Positions 48,585 through 61,371 of a DNA stretch of 64,000 bases are shown piece after piece (the first letter of the stretch is position 1; each line of letters begins with the position of its first letter). A program made the position numbers and the translations under genes. Below the pieces are notes generated by a model. The model was not told where the DNA came from, made no database searches, and saw only the letters and a program-made list of their open reading frames with translations. This stretch comes from Adineta ricciae. Its lineage: Eukaryota; Rotifera; Eurotatoria; Adinetida; Adinetidae. Location: positions 310,001 to 374,000 of the forward strand of contig CAJNOJ010000048.1 in NCBI GenBank assembly GCA_905250025.1, in the 5' to 3' direction.

Positions 48585-50735
48585 ATGAGTGTGAAAGAAC
48601 AATTGATCAATGCAGGATGGACAGTCAAAGAAGAACTTTTTGAAGGAAATCGACAAAGACCGGATGATTTGAGAAAACAACTGCTCGATGTAAGTTTCAG
48701 TAAACATCATTGAAATTTTATTGTACTTTGTTATCTATAGAGCGATTTACGACAAATTGGTGAAAAGGCATTACCTGATTTAGGAAAACAGGATCAAGTA
48801 AGAAACGGAATGAAAAATTTCATCTATTATACTCTTAAATTAGACATCGAAACCGTACATTGTGCAATTGAATAAGACGCGCAATGTCACAGCACCAAAA
48901 GATAATGAATCATCATCAGGTCGATCGCATCTTTATCGTCTATCGATTACCGATGGCCATGTATTTCAAAATGCACTTATTCTACCATCACTTCGAAATT
49001 TTAAGTAAAAAAGAAACAAAAAATCGACATATCAAACCTTTTTTCTGTTAATTTCATTAGCTTGGATACGCCACCTGGTGTAAAGCTTTTATTGAAAGCA
49101 AAAACGAAAATTGTAAATGGTTTTTACATACTCAATGATCAAACATGTGAAGTTCTCGGTGGAACAGTTACTGAACTTGTTCAAAAATGGAAATTAGCTA
49201 AAGTACGAATGTTCATTTTGAAATTATATTTTTGAAAACAATGTCGCAATTTAGTTAATGGGTAAACACGTTCGAATATTGATCGGCGAAGGCGCGCCAC
49301 CACCGTGGGTTCCATTTGGTGCGCGAAATACAACAGCAACTACCGGTTAGACTATTGCAATGTGTTTTCAATTGTATTTTATTTTGATTATGCGTAGTTG
49401 ATACATCTCAACGATCCATGGATGTGGCGAAAAGTCAGCAAACGACTGAAGAAGATCCGGAATTTGTTCGTCAACGACGTGCTGCGATCGATACTCTTTT
49501 GATGAGTCAGACATCGAAAACGGAACGGTTTGCTAGACAAGATGTTATCCGAGGTGTCAATCTTGCCAAAGGCTTCGAACTGGCTGGCCAACGAGCACCT
49601 ACGGACAGACCCTCTTCTACTTTGTCATCGATTTCTAATCAACCAGTGAATATGGCAGCAACAGCTGCGGCAATCAAAGCGAACACTCGATGTAATCATC
49701 TGTTTTCAATAAAAGCAAATGATCGTTTGATTTCATTGTTTAGTGCCAGAATGGGCGAAAAATCAAATTGCTGATGAACCAACTGATGATGACAAGCGAC
49801 GACCGCAGACGAGTAGACGCAATTTAGATGATGATGATGACCGGCCAAGACGAGGTGGTTTTGGACGTAATCGGCGAGGTCGAGGACGTGATGATGATGG
49901 AGGCGAAGAAACACGGCCTAGTAAAGACGTGACTTTGTTTGATTTCTTTTCGTCAAAACCAAATAGTAAGAGACTTTGTTCTTCGATCTCATATCGATCA
50001 GTTTTTGTTAGCTTCCACGCAAAAAGCTCCGTCTTCCAAAACACAAAAAAGTGACAATAGATCTGGTCAGGAAGCATCTGCTTCGAATCAGCCTCGCATA
50101 TCGAGTGCCATGCAGGTAAACTTATTTCCTCTATGATTAACAATGCTAGAAGTTCTATTCGATTCTAGAAACAAATCTTTCCGTACGAAACCGGTGATCA
50201 AGTTTTAGCTCGATATTATGAAGATAATGAAGTAAGAATGTCGAAGTTATCCTTAGAGAAAAAGCTTGAATAATCTATTTGTATATAAATTTTATTAGTA
50301 CTATCCAGCGATTATCATGAACATCATGTATGACAGTCAACGATGTGCGGTGATGTTCGAAGGATATGACTCACAAAATGTCGTGAGTTTTGATGACATT
50401 GAAACTTATGAGGTAAATAAATTTCACTTGTAATGCGTTTTGCAATCTAGTTTTCCTTTCAGGAAGGTTATTACGACGACGAGGGAGAAGAAGAATATGA
50501 ACAGGAACAAGTGCAACCACCTCCGCCGCAAAGAAATAATCAAGCACAACAGCAACCACGAAATCAATCCGGTTATCAACAAAATCCATCGAACTATGGT
50601 TACTATAACCAACAACAGCAGCAACAACAACGAAATAATCCACAAGGCAATCGTCCGAATTCCAGTCGTGGCTACCCTCAACAACAACAACAACAACAAT
50701 ATCCTAATCGTTATAATAATAACTATTACCAGTAA
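48585..50735 (+). CDS. TDRD3: Tudor domain-containing protein 3
   Basis: Nine or more exons, about 550 residues. N-terminal RMI1-like OB-fold: LRQIGEKALPDLGK, VQLNKTRNVTAPKDNESS, RLSITDGHVFQNAL, LDTPPGVKLLL, NGFYILNDQTCEVLGG and GEGAPPPWVPFG. The middle has EDPEFVRQRRAAID, an RG/RGG-like segment (RRGGFGRNRRGRGRDD) and the TLFDFFSSKP box that equals the exon-junction-complex motif of vertebrate TDRD3. The single Tudor domain (GDQVLARYYEDNEYYPAIIMN) reads methylarginine marks. TDRD3 partners TOP3B in RNA and DNA topology. The vertebrate UBA domain seems absent. The tail is Gln/Asn/Tyr-rich (CAA repeats about 50510-50735), a prion-like low-complexity region. Confidence 0.92.
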
Positions 50736-51231
50736 CATTGGTGAAATCGAGATTTTTAACTGGTTTTTCTCTTGTTTTGTTTTGTTAAAAACATGATTAC
50801 ACGCATTTTTATTGAAATACTTCTCTCAAATCAAGGTAGACTAAAAAGAGTTACTTCACGTGCGCTGAAAGGAAACCGTATGAGTATTCGTTTGATATAC
50901 ATTCATATCTTCGCTTCTCAACACGTGTGAATTACTTGATGTATATTTTAATGTAACATTAGTGACTATGGCGATAAAAATTACTTCTTCAAGCTGCCAT
51001 TTAGATTCCCAAAGTAATTGTTTTCTAGGTAGTTGTTAGTTCGATTCCTATATCGTTGATCAATGACGAAGTAGCTTCCTTCTGAGTTTGCAAAGTCCGC
51101 GAAAGTGGTTCTATTCAATATTTTGTCCTAAGAATTGCTGACAAAAGATGGTTATTTGACTTTATTTTAACTAATAAAACAAAGTAGTACTGCTTCGGAC
51201 ATATTTTCACGAAAGTGGAAGATAAAAATAT
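50736..51231. other. Convergent intergenic region
   Basis: 496 bp with the 3' ends of TDRD3 (+) and the FkbM-like gene (-). AT-rich; nothing else recognised. Confidence 0.5.
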
Positions 51232-52430
51232 TTAAGGCCATGAATGCATTCTTATACCCATTTGTCTTAGTTTTTTGAAAAGTTTATACGTGTCTTTCAA
51301 TTCACCAGGTGGTTCTGTCCAATAAGGTTTCATTTCCTTTACTGTTACATGCATTTCAAAAAACATCTCATCAATTAATGACGAAATGGATGTATTTTTT
51401 ATAAGTTGTTCTACAAGTTCCATTTCTAATGTAGGTGTATCGATATCAAGTTTAATAAGAACATAATCATCACGTTTCGCGATTGTTTTTAAGATATTCC
51501 ACGGATTATATTTACCATTTGACTCAACTCCTACAGAAATATAAGTCAATATTCCCATAAGATCAGCAGGTATTTGTTTCCAGTACACGTGTGGCGGATA
51601 ATTAGCTCGATCGAACGCAATAATACGATCAAAATGTAACGAATGTGAACGAAAATATTCATAGAACCATCGAGCACCTGTCAATGAGCTCGAACCTGTC
51701 TCATTGGTTGTTCCCGTAAAAAGTGAACAACCAATATCAAAAAGAATCTTCTGTGAACCTTGGCGATAAAGCCACGGAGCAATGATTTTACTTGGTGTTT
51801 GATAATTTTGATACGGTGCAGATGGACCAAGAAGAAAGAATCGTTTTGACTGCATCGCAGCCTCTTCATCAATCTGAAGGTTGGATGGAATGTTATCATA
51901 CTCGCAGATCGTTAGCGGATCACGTAAAAGACCGACCAATGGTTCAATATATTGACAAACAATCTGGTTCAATGGAGATCGGTAACAAATCTTCGAGAAA
52001 ATCTCATCATATTTGTTCGATTGAAGATATTGATGAAAAATTTCTTTGTGAAATTCAATAATAGAACTCAGTGCTTGAATACTTCGTTTTATTTCGTTTG
52101 GTCTCAACAATGTTTCACAAACTTTATCTTGCAATATACTAATATTATTCAACCAAGACAATTCCCATGAACTTGAAGAATAATGATCGAATTTCCATTG
52201 AAAAGCATCACGTAGAGAAACTTCTATGCAAAACTAAATATATGTGTAAAAGAGAACGTCTAATTACCTGAATTGATGTTGTAGTGCTCAATGTGATTAT
52301 ATATCAACATACAAAGTAAAATTGAAACACCAATCACAAGTATTGAACAAAATAGACAGTATAGACTAATACTTTTTGAAATATTTCTTTCAATTTTCCA
52401 AGAACGCTTTCTGACGTGTGAGATGCTCAT
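51232..52430 (-). CDS. Type II membrane protein with FkbM-like methyltransferase fold
   Basis: Two exons joined across a short intron near 52220-52270, about 370 residues. Short basic cytoplasmic N-terminus, then one signal-anchor helix (LYCLFCSILVIGVSILLCMLIY), then a long lumenal part with NISILQD and other sequons. The C-terminal domain has ILFDIGCSLFTGT, resembling SAM-binding motif I, then IIAFDRANYPP and YVLIKLDIDTPTLEMELVEQL, close to the KxDIDG/E motif of FkbM-type O-methyltransferases. The topology suggests a Golgi enzyme modifying glycans or secreted proteins, but the substrate is unknown. No close named animal family recognised. Single intron. Confidence 0.6.
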
Positions 52431-53629
52431 ACCAATGTTTAGTTTTTCTCAAATGCTCGACGATTTTTATTTTTGTAATTGGCAGGAAAAGAATGGTTGC
52501 CATTCAAAGAAACGCCATACATTACAATGCTGAAACCATAAAAAAAAATGTAATTATATTTTAGTTAGAAGAGAGAAGAAAGTTTTTTTAAATATTCTAA
52601 CACGGCAGGAAGGAAACATTGAATAAGTAAGTCAACAATCGAGCCTACAAAAAATTATATTTTGATTTAGTTGTCTAATACAGCATGCGCTGCAAACTAC
52701 CTTAAAAATCTCTGTTAACTACGGTCTACCTCTGTCATTTTTCTAGCTGAGCAAATATTTTTGCCATCTTACAAAACCGTCAGATTTGAATCGAAATCAG
52801 ACTTTACCGTAATTAGGCAAAACACTATAAAAATTGTCAAAATCGACGCCACGGGCAACTATTCAAGGTTTTATTCATCTGCTAATGAACTCTCGTCGAA
52901 TGTTTCTAGACAGTTTAAACACTCATATGCAAGAATGAAACGATCCGAAAGATTTCAAAAGAGTTTCATACTGAATTGTTTTTACCTGTGAGTTCCATGG
53001 CTAAACGAAGATGATTCAAACGACAGAAGACAGTTTCATATCGCACCGTGTTTCTTTTCCGAAACATTTACCGTCGATTTCAAATCGCGGTAGTTACTTC
53101 ATATATTAAACGTTTGCTTTCAATGTAAAGAATTATAGTTAATATATCGATTGGTTTTATTCGATACTATTTTATTTACAAGCAGTTTGAATACGAAACT
53201 TATACATACAATTGATAGGTAGGTAAAAATGCTTAGATAAAAAAGAACACGGATAAAGTCTTTGGGGTGGGCTATTCTCTGGAAGACTAGCGTCCTTTTT
53301 TTGTTTAGAAAAGTCAATTAAACGTTTGCGATGAAATTAGATTTGGTGCTTGAACTTTAAAATGTTTTATATGATTTTTTTGTTTCATCGCGCTAGCTTT
53401 ATATCGATAATCGCTTTTAATGATGCCTGTTACTAGTAACGTTGAAAATGACGACATCTTCGATCGGTTCTTCTCTTATTTCGTTTCATTAAAACATAGG
53501 CATACAAATTTTGAACTCAAACGCTCAAATTAGAATAGTCTCGAAAAAGTAGTATCACATCTATTGTCAACCGATGATTGTATGCAGATCTTTTCTGAAG
53601 TTACAATATCAGATGAAATCTACGTATAT
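52431..53629. other. 1.2-kb intergenic region
   Basis: Between the FkbM-like start and the nicotinic receptor stop. A 76-codon plus-strand ORF (52761-52991) shows no recognisable feature. AT-rich; nothing else seen. Confidence 0.45.
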
Positions 53630-55506
53630 TTACACTCGAGTAATATTCAAACGGAAATATTCCGGAGCTTTTGGTACAGTTTTGAGTAATGGTGCTAGAA
53701 GTAAAGTAAATGTTGTTAGCATAATTGTCAATGTCAGATACATATAAAAAAGGCAACGATCAATAACTAGTGCAACATTTTGCCAATCGCGTGCAATTAT
53801 GTCTTCTTCACGTGTGTCAGTCGGACACCGAATTGTCCCATTGAGTTCACAAAGCAAACGTTTGCATTCTTGTAAGGCTTGTGTAGTCGATTGTAGATTT
53901 GATAGTAGAGGCGGTGGAAGTTCATTCTTTGTATCGGAATTATTCTCATTTAAGACTGTTGATGTCGAACAAAATGGATGTCGAGATGTTTGTGAAGTGT
54001 TATTGTTAGCAAGATCATTTTCATTGACGAAAATAGCATTGTAGATCGTTGTCGAACGACGTGGTATCGATGCGGTCGATGTACAATGTGCATTTTGTCG
54101 ATCATTGATGATCGTTCCGCGATGCAGATTGACTCGCAAAAATGGTGCAACATGAAGGAAAAGTATACGACGTAATCGATGTGGTACAGGTTTCAGAGCA
54201 GAGCCGTACAGATGAACATTTAGCACAATAACAGCTAAGACAACGGATAAACTGGTCAAACTCATGACTAATGTAAAATAAATGCCTGTATAGGGAAGAA
54301 GTGTTTGTTGAAAATTTTAGAAGATCAAATCACGCTTTACCTATCAGAGGAATAAATTCACTTGTGGCTGGCATTGACTCAGCAATGAGTAACATAAACA
54401 CAGAAAATGAAAGGAGTACAGTCAAACCCAACGATATCTTCTCTCCTGATTCAGTTGGTAAATAAAAAGTTAAACACGTCAGACAAGATAACATAATACA
54501 AGGAATAATAACATTGTATGTATAATATAATGTTCGACGACGAATGTGAAAATAAAACTTCAAATCATAATACGATTCATCACAACATGGATATGTCAAT
54601 GTCGACAGAACAGTCCATGATGATAGTAATTTCCATTCACCTTTTTATTTCGTAAATAGATCGATAAAAACAAAGTCTTCAGGAATCACTTACCATTATC
54701 GACATAGTTGATCATGTCAACATTTCCGGATCGATTTGTTAGTGCAAGTTGAGTTGAATCATATGTCCATGAGCCAAATTTTAGAAAACAAACTTGATCA
54801 TCAAATGGAAACCTAGTTTTTCAAATGAGAATACCAAACAGATCAATTTCTAATCCCTTCCTTACCAAGTTATATCGATTTTACATGTTGATCGTAACTT
54901 CACAATCGGTGGCCAAAAAACTGTCCCATCAAACGTAATCATAGCTAACGATTGCATATATCCTTGCGTGTAATCGTCAGCAGAATTGTATAAGACAATA
55001 TCAGGTAGCCAAATATGACGACAAGGTATACGTATCTTTTTGATTCCACCAAAATCAGCTGGATTCCATCGGAAAAACACATCAGTCCATTCCTTAACCA
55101 GATAAGAGAACAATATAAATATTTTCGTTTTCATGTCTGTTTTTAATACCTGATCGAGCCAAATATTTGTAGTTAAGATTTGATTTCTTTCATCCTGAAT
55201 ACATGTTAATATAAACATGTATTCTCTTCTAAATATCACTTCATTACTTACAAGATCCATAATTAGCGTTAGTGTAACACCAAGCTTGACGATTACAGCA
55301 TCAGTTGCCTTTTTAGTTGGTCGTACTGCTTTTTCATAACCGGTCATTAAAGTATAAAAAAGTCGTTGTTCATCAGGCATATCATCTGTAATATTTGTAA
55401 TTCCGAGAAATACGGGTGCTGATGAGAAGGAATTCGAAATTGTTTCAGTAATTGCACAGATGAAATTGATGATAATCATATAATGATAATATCTCTTCGT
55501 GCACAT
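53630..55506 (-). CDS. Nicotinic acetylcholine receptor alpha-type subunit
   Basis: About seven exons, roughly 500 residues. Signal peptide, then extracellular domain: LTLIMDLDERNQ, IWLDQEWTDVFFRWNP, HIWLPDIVLYNSAD, the Cys-loop CKIDITWFPFDDQVC with 13 residues between cysteines, and the loop C vicinal pair YPCCDESYYD, which defines an alpha (agonist-binding) subunit. M1 (YYTYNVIIPCIMLSCLTCLTFYLP), M2 (GEKISLGLTVLLSFSVFMLLI, starting with the cation-selective GEK ring), M3 (YFTLVMSLTSLSVVLAVIVLNV), a large Ser/Thr/Asn-rich cytosolic loop and M4 (FYMYLTLTIMLTTFTLLLA) follow. Ligand-gated cation channel at synapses. No defect seen. Subtype cannot be set. Confidence 0.95.
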
Positions 55507-56711
55507 GTTTAACGATTAGATGAACTAAACATTTATTCTGAATGCTGAGGTTGTTATTAATCCTAGTGGTACTGTAACTCACGTAGAAAGAATTGATATG
55601 TCTTGCCGAGCAATCATCGAATAAAGTCAGTTGGCGTTTTCTGCTATTTTTCTCTGTCCTTGCCTGGAATAATAGTAGTAATTTCGCCGTATAATTGTAC
55701 TGTTGCTATCGATGACAATCACTTGATGTATAATTGGGGAAAAGGATTATCATTTGAAGAAAAGACTTGTCTACATTCATCACAATGAAGTTTTTTCGGT
55801 CATTTGTCTATTCGACGGTTACATACACAATCCTTTCATTTAAGTATAAACGTGTCCTCTGTGAGTCTATTTTTCAGACGGACGCGCATTGTATTTCGAA
55901 GTTATTTAACATAACAAATACGAGAGAAAAAGATTTTCTTTTGTAAATCGGCATGTTCATGAAAAGAGAACATGTTTGATTAAATAATACAATTAATGTT
56001 AGTTGCATTCAAAATAGAAGTCGGTGGAAATTCTTATGTAAATTATCTATCAAACAAAACCCGACCGAGTGAATCACTCTCGTTCGTTGCGCTATCATCA
56101 GCAACAATCAATGATATGTTCGAGGAAAATATCAAGCTCATCTAATGATAGATCATTAGCTTCTCCAATAACATTGATATTTTGATTGTAACACAGACCG
56201 ATAATTAAGTTTGAGTAGAGGAATTCTTAGAATCTCTTGCAGCTGTTGTTAATCATGGCTTTCTCGGATGATTATCACTAAACACTACAAAACATGGCTT
56301 GCCATTAAAATCGATAGTGCGAATGTTCTGTTTTATTCAAGAATGCTATTAAATTGACAAGAATGAAAGAAGCAGAAGAAGAAAAAGAAGAAGAAAATAG
56401 ATCATCGCACTCACACACGGATTTCACAGCACCAGTAGCACACACAGAGAAAAAGGAATGAAAGAACGTTAATGATAAAAGTCAAGATATCATCGTCAAT
56501 TGGAGAGAGAGAGAGAGATTAAACGAAGGAAAAGTAAAAAACCACCGGTACATTGTACATAAATAAAGACAAGAAAAATAAGTCGTGCGAGAATTATCTA
56601 GAATAATGAAAAAAGGCCAAGATGTCTGTTGAACAGAAGAAAAGAAGTCTCTCACTCTCTCCCTAGACACACAAACGTACACACACAATAGAGACAGAAG
56701 AAAAGAAAGCG
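55507..56711. other. 1.2-kb intergenic region
   Basis: Upstream of the nicotinic subunit and downstream of importin beta-1, both minus strand. Contains a GA microsatellite (56503-56518). No gene recognised. Confidence 0.5.
56503..56518. repeat. (GA)n microsatellite
   Basis: Eight GA units in the 3' flank of importin beta-1. Confidence 0.8.
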
Positions 56712-59700
56712 TTAATTATTTTTTAATTTTCGAATTTCTTTCATTGCCCATGATGCTAATGTTTTGGTTTTTGCATGTTTCGATCGTTTAGCATCATTCA
56801 ATAGTTTTTCAAGTGCTTCACGTTCAACAAATGGTAACATCGCTTGCCCGTACGTTGTGACTAAATCACCAATCAAGCCAATTGCTGCGCTAACAACTGC
56901 ATCCGATTTGTTTTGATCACGTGCTACGGTTTCAAGAAATTGCACTATAAATGTTAGTTGACTTGTGACTAATTGCAATTCAGCAAGTGCGACCATGTTC
57001 GATGTTGCTGAACCTCGAAGACCTTGAATGATACCGGTATAAGCCAATAGACAACCTTCGCGTAACTCATTTAAATAATCCATCATGTCGTAATCGCTCT
57101 TCGCTACATGAGCACGGCAAGCTTGATTTAGAGTGCCCAATACAAGTTCGAGGTAATTTTTGAAATGTCCGTTGATAGCTAACGCAATATCACCAAATGT
57201 GCTTAGAATTTGCGGTTTAACGGAACGATGTAACTTATCATCCTAAAATAAAGGCGTTTTTTTTTGTAATCAGAGAGCGTGACAAGATGATTCTTACGTT
57301 AAGACAACCGAATAAATGTGTCATGATTTGATCACAATAAGGTATTAATCTATCATTTAATGAACGACATAATTCAGCCACAACACCAACAGCAGCCGCA
57401 CAAATCTGATATTCAACATGATTATTCAAAGCTTCGTATAGAACGGGAAGAACGTGATCCATATATTTGAGAAAATGCAAACCCAAAACTACAAAAGCAA
57501 ATACTTTATCGATGAATTCATGTAGAGTTTTTCCTACCTTCAACTAAAGTTCCAATAGCAATAAGTGCATCTTCTTGTACGACACTTGTTCTACCACTAG
57601 TGGTCTTAAGCATAGATAGTAAAGCTTGCATAATTGGATCGGATATTAACGGTGCGTCATTTGGATGCATTTTACGCAGTACACTCTTCAAATGTTCAGA
57701 AAAACAGAAATTTCGTTTATGTGCAATGAATTTAGTGTTTCACTTACTTGAAGTGTAGCACAGAGCAAGGACTGAAGATCAGTGATCTGTACTCGATCGT
57801 TTGGATTGATCGTTTGGTTTTCAACAGATATAACACGATTTAAACGGTCAAGTATGGTTATCGTTGTGCTTTGAACAGTATTATAACAATCCTACAAGAT
57901 AAATTATTTCTAGGAATCTGCCATTTTCTTTCTACATACTTTGGCACTGTGTCGAATCATTTCCATTAATGCTTCATAAGCTGCATTACGTAAATTTGAT
58001 TGATTGCCATCGGGTCTATAAAATAATTCCAGATAAAAAAAGAATAGTAGATGCAATTGCATACCTATCTGTTGTTGCAATAAGTTTCTTAACAATAACT
58101 TCAAAATATGGTGATAATAAATACGTTTTGGGTGTATCGTCATCGTCGGATGATTCGGCAAATTCATAGGTCGCTCTTGCTAAACTGGAAAACGACTAAA
58201 ATAACAAGTTGAATCTTATCTAAAACGCTTCTTCGCCTCTCTCTAGCAACGATCTCATACCCAACAAATATTGGTTGCAACACGTGGTAAATCATTTAAA
58301 CCATTGACAAGTGCTTCTGCAATCACTCGAATCATGTCACTTGTCATAACAGCTTGGGAAACGAATTCAAATATACGTCCGATTGTCCATGCTGTGGTAT
58401 CACGTACAGCAATATTTGGATCTTGTAATAATTTCAGTAGGAATGGCACAGCTTGTTCAGCAACTGGTTTTAGACTGGTCGCATCAGGTCCTTCTAAAAT
58501 CGAACCAAATGCCATCACTGCTGCTTCACGGAATTTCCAATCAGCATGATTAATGTTTCCACTAACAAATGGAAAGACATGTTGAGTTATTGCATTTTCC
58601 GCACAATTCGATAGTAGCATTAAACAAACACCGGCAGCTTTACATGGATTCCAATCATCATCATCATCAGTTTCTTCTTGCATAGTCAATCGTTGAAGTA
58701 AAACTGGAACGAGGTATTGTAAAGCGCCACGTGCATAGTACCGACTTGTTCTTTCTGGTTGTCGATTTTGTTCTTGTGCCTAACATTAACATCTCCACGA
58801 ATGTAAATAGTATTGAACGGAAAAGGAAATCCTACTTCTTGTTGGCGTAATTGCAATTCATATTCTTCGTCGCATACATTGGACCAAAACTCAACACCTT
58901 GCAAGGCAATTTCATCGCGAGCTGACTTCATTGCGTCCATTGTGATCTAAAAGCACGAATGAATACAAATCAAGGTCGAAAAGGTATCTTACAGCGAATA
59001 AAGCTGGTCCCATATAATATTCCATGTAGTCATAGTAAAGGGAAAGAATTTTGACAAGATTTTGTAAGGCAGCGACTTGAATTTTTAAATTCGTTGATTG
59101 AGTTGCTTCACAAACGACTTGCATTATATAGTGTCTCTCATTCTACAAGGGAAATGAACGTGCCGTATCTAAATACAATGTTGGGGAATACATACATCGT
59201 TTTGAAAGTTATTCTTTGTAAATTCTAATGAATTGAGCATAGCTGTTGTTGCCGCAAGTCGAACATTATCATTAGTTTCTTCTTTGCGCATGCCATAGAC
59301 AAGTGCCGTTAATATTACATTACTTTGTGGTACAAGAACATCCGAATCCTAGAGAAAATGTTGATTTTTTCGGGAGAATATGTAGATACGTACGAAGAAA
59401 GAGCATAGATCAACACGCGCACAACAGAAAAAAAAACACACACACGGATGAATGAATAAGCTTACAATATCTTGGCATATATAACCGAGTGCTTCCAAGC
59501 TGGCTTCCCGTATGTTATCAGGTCTGCCCACGGTAGTCACATTGTCAACCAGGCGCTCTAAGATGGTACACACACATACAATCAACACTCATCAACACGC
59601 TCATCAAAATTTCGATGACCAAATTCGATGATCATATAAACACACTTACGTATCAAATCTTGCCATTGATTACGCGGTATTTCAGCACACGCGATATATC

Positions 59701-60266
59701 CAACACATTGAGCAGCTTGGGACGGTTTAGATGATTCAGTACCAAGTGCATTGAAACACTACAAAAAGAACAATATGAAGAGTTCAAAGCAATAAATCTG
59801 ACACTTCTTACATTTGTTTTGATATGATCTCGGATATTCGCTGGCATATTCAGCCATCGTTCTTGATAGGCTTGTTTTAAACTTTCTTCTTTTGAGTAGA
59901 GTGCATTTTTCAATTGTAATGCTAAAGAAATCAATATAGTAAAGTTGATCCGAAAATCATTCTTAGCTTACCTGCTTGTGCACGAGCTGTTGGATTGTTT
60001 GTAGCAGCAATTAGAATATCAGACAGATGTTTTAATAATTCAGGCTAGAGATATGCAAGTTCGATAAAACACCTATTTTTGTCAATGAGTATTACATACT
60101 AAGTTTTGTTCAGCCGCTTTCTCAAGAAAATTTCGTGCATTTTCCAAATCAGCTTGAGCTGTATATAGAAAAGAACAAAATCAACAACGAATTCGATCGA
60201 TTCATATAAACACTTACATCCCGTGCCGGTACGCTCGAGAATATTAATGATTTCTTGTGTGGCCAT
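56712..60266 (-). CDS. KPNB1: Importin subunit beta-1
   Basis: About 15 exons with short introns, full HEAT-repeat length (about 870-880 residues). Landmarks in order: [150 protein letters not shown], the acidic loop [102 protein letters not shown], and the end [16 protein letters not shown]. It carries importin-alpha and cargo through nuclear pores and is released by RanGTP. No defect seen. Confidence 0.97.
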
Positions 60267-60310
60267 GAGACTTCTTTAATAGTAATGAAGAGAATGATCA
60301 AAATGACTAT

Positions 60311-60312
60311 CT
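60311..60312 (-). promoter_or_regulatory. Splice acceptor upstream of KPNB1 ATG
   Basis: CATCGTTTTAG ends 44 nt before the KPNB1 start, inside the 164-bp gap after RPS13; suits trans-splicing or a 5' UTR intron. Confidence 0.45.
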
Positions 60313-60430
60313 AAAACGATGAAATAAACGTTGCTTGATGTTTTAAATTTTATTTCAACCGGTTGTTTTTTCTTCTACATAGATTTTTTTTTCTTTTCAT
60401 ATAAAAACGAAACAAAAAAAACTATTTCAT

Positions 60431-61049
60431 TTAAGCAAGAAGAGCTGCGGCTGTTGACGATTCGTATTTCCATGTTGGCGGTAAGACATTCTTGGTTTTG
60501 TAATATCTTGCCAAACGATGAATACGACTTTCAACGAGAATCAAACGAAATTTGGAATCTTTATCTTTACGATTACGTTCCAAATGTTTACGGATGGCGA
60601 CAGCTTTCTTAATTAAATGATGTAAATCTTCAGGTTTGCTTGGCGCAAGACCTTTTGCTTTCATGATACGTAAGATTTTATTTCCAGTGACGAAACGTGT
60701 TTGTGCAACACCGTGAGAGTCACGAAGAATAACACCTGAAAGAAAGTTTCGATTACATCTAAACCATTTTCACGAGAACTTCGTCTTACCGATTTGTGAT
60801 GGCGTTAAACCTTTTTTAGCAAGTTTGCAAATTTGATCTACAACATCTTCTGATGTTAACTTAAGCCACTAGGAAACGTAAAAAACCAAACGATGAGCTC
60901 GATCTCAATCAGACTTGACTTACTGATGGAACTGTTCGTTTATAGGGTAAAGCAGAATCTGAAATACCCTTGCTAAAGATACGAATATCGAAATGAAAGA
61001 ATGGTAGATAGATGAGGAAAACATACCCAGGAGCATGCATACGACCCAT
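60431..61049 (-). CDS. RPS13: 40S ribosomal protein S13 (uS15)
   Basis: Four exons, 151 residues, exactly the usual eukaryotic length. Exon 1 codes MGRMHAPG; then [108 protein letters not shown] and the C-terminal [17 protein letters not shown]. Part of the small ribosomal subunit. The C-terminal A-L-L-A replaces the usual A-L-V-A. An acceptor (TATTTTAG) lies 24 nt before the ATG. Confidence 0.98.
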
Positions 61050-61371
61050 GATGACGGTTTTTTAGTCAAAAATCTAAAATAAAGAACGAAAAACAATCGT
61101 TGAGATAAATGTTGGTAATTGTTTGAATGGAGAAAGCGTAAATAAATAATAGAGCCCTATCAAATTCAGATTGGCCTCCGATTGAACAAAATGTATGAAA
61201 TGAGGAAATTTTCCATGACAATTTATCTTTCAAAATTTCATTTTATTCAACACAGAAATTGTTGTTTTCTGGGGAAAAAATGTGTTTCATCATCATTAAT
61301 AAATTCTCGTATCTCGCTTATCATTTGCCTCATAAACAGCCAATCAGATTGCATTGGAATTCTGTGGATTC
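61050..61371. promoter_or_regulatory. Intergenic region upstream of RPS13
   Basis: 322 bp holding the RPS13 promoter and 5' UTR plus the 3' UTR of the ARM-TIR-SAM gene on the same strand. No gene seen. Confidence 0.45.

Noticed and set aside
50424-50738. Minus-strand leucine/isoleucine-rich ORFs opposite the TDRD3 tail
   Set aside because: They are shadows of the CAA/AAT repeats coding the Gln/Asn tail.
52761-52991. 76-codon plus-strand ORF
   Set aside because: No recognisable protein features, no splice partners and low-complexity surroundings.
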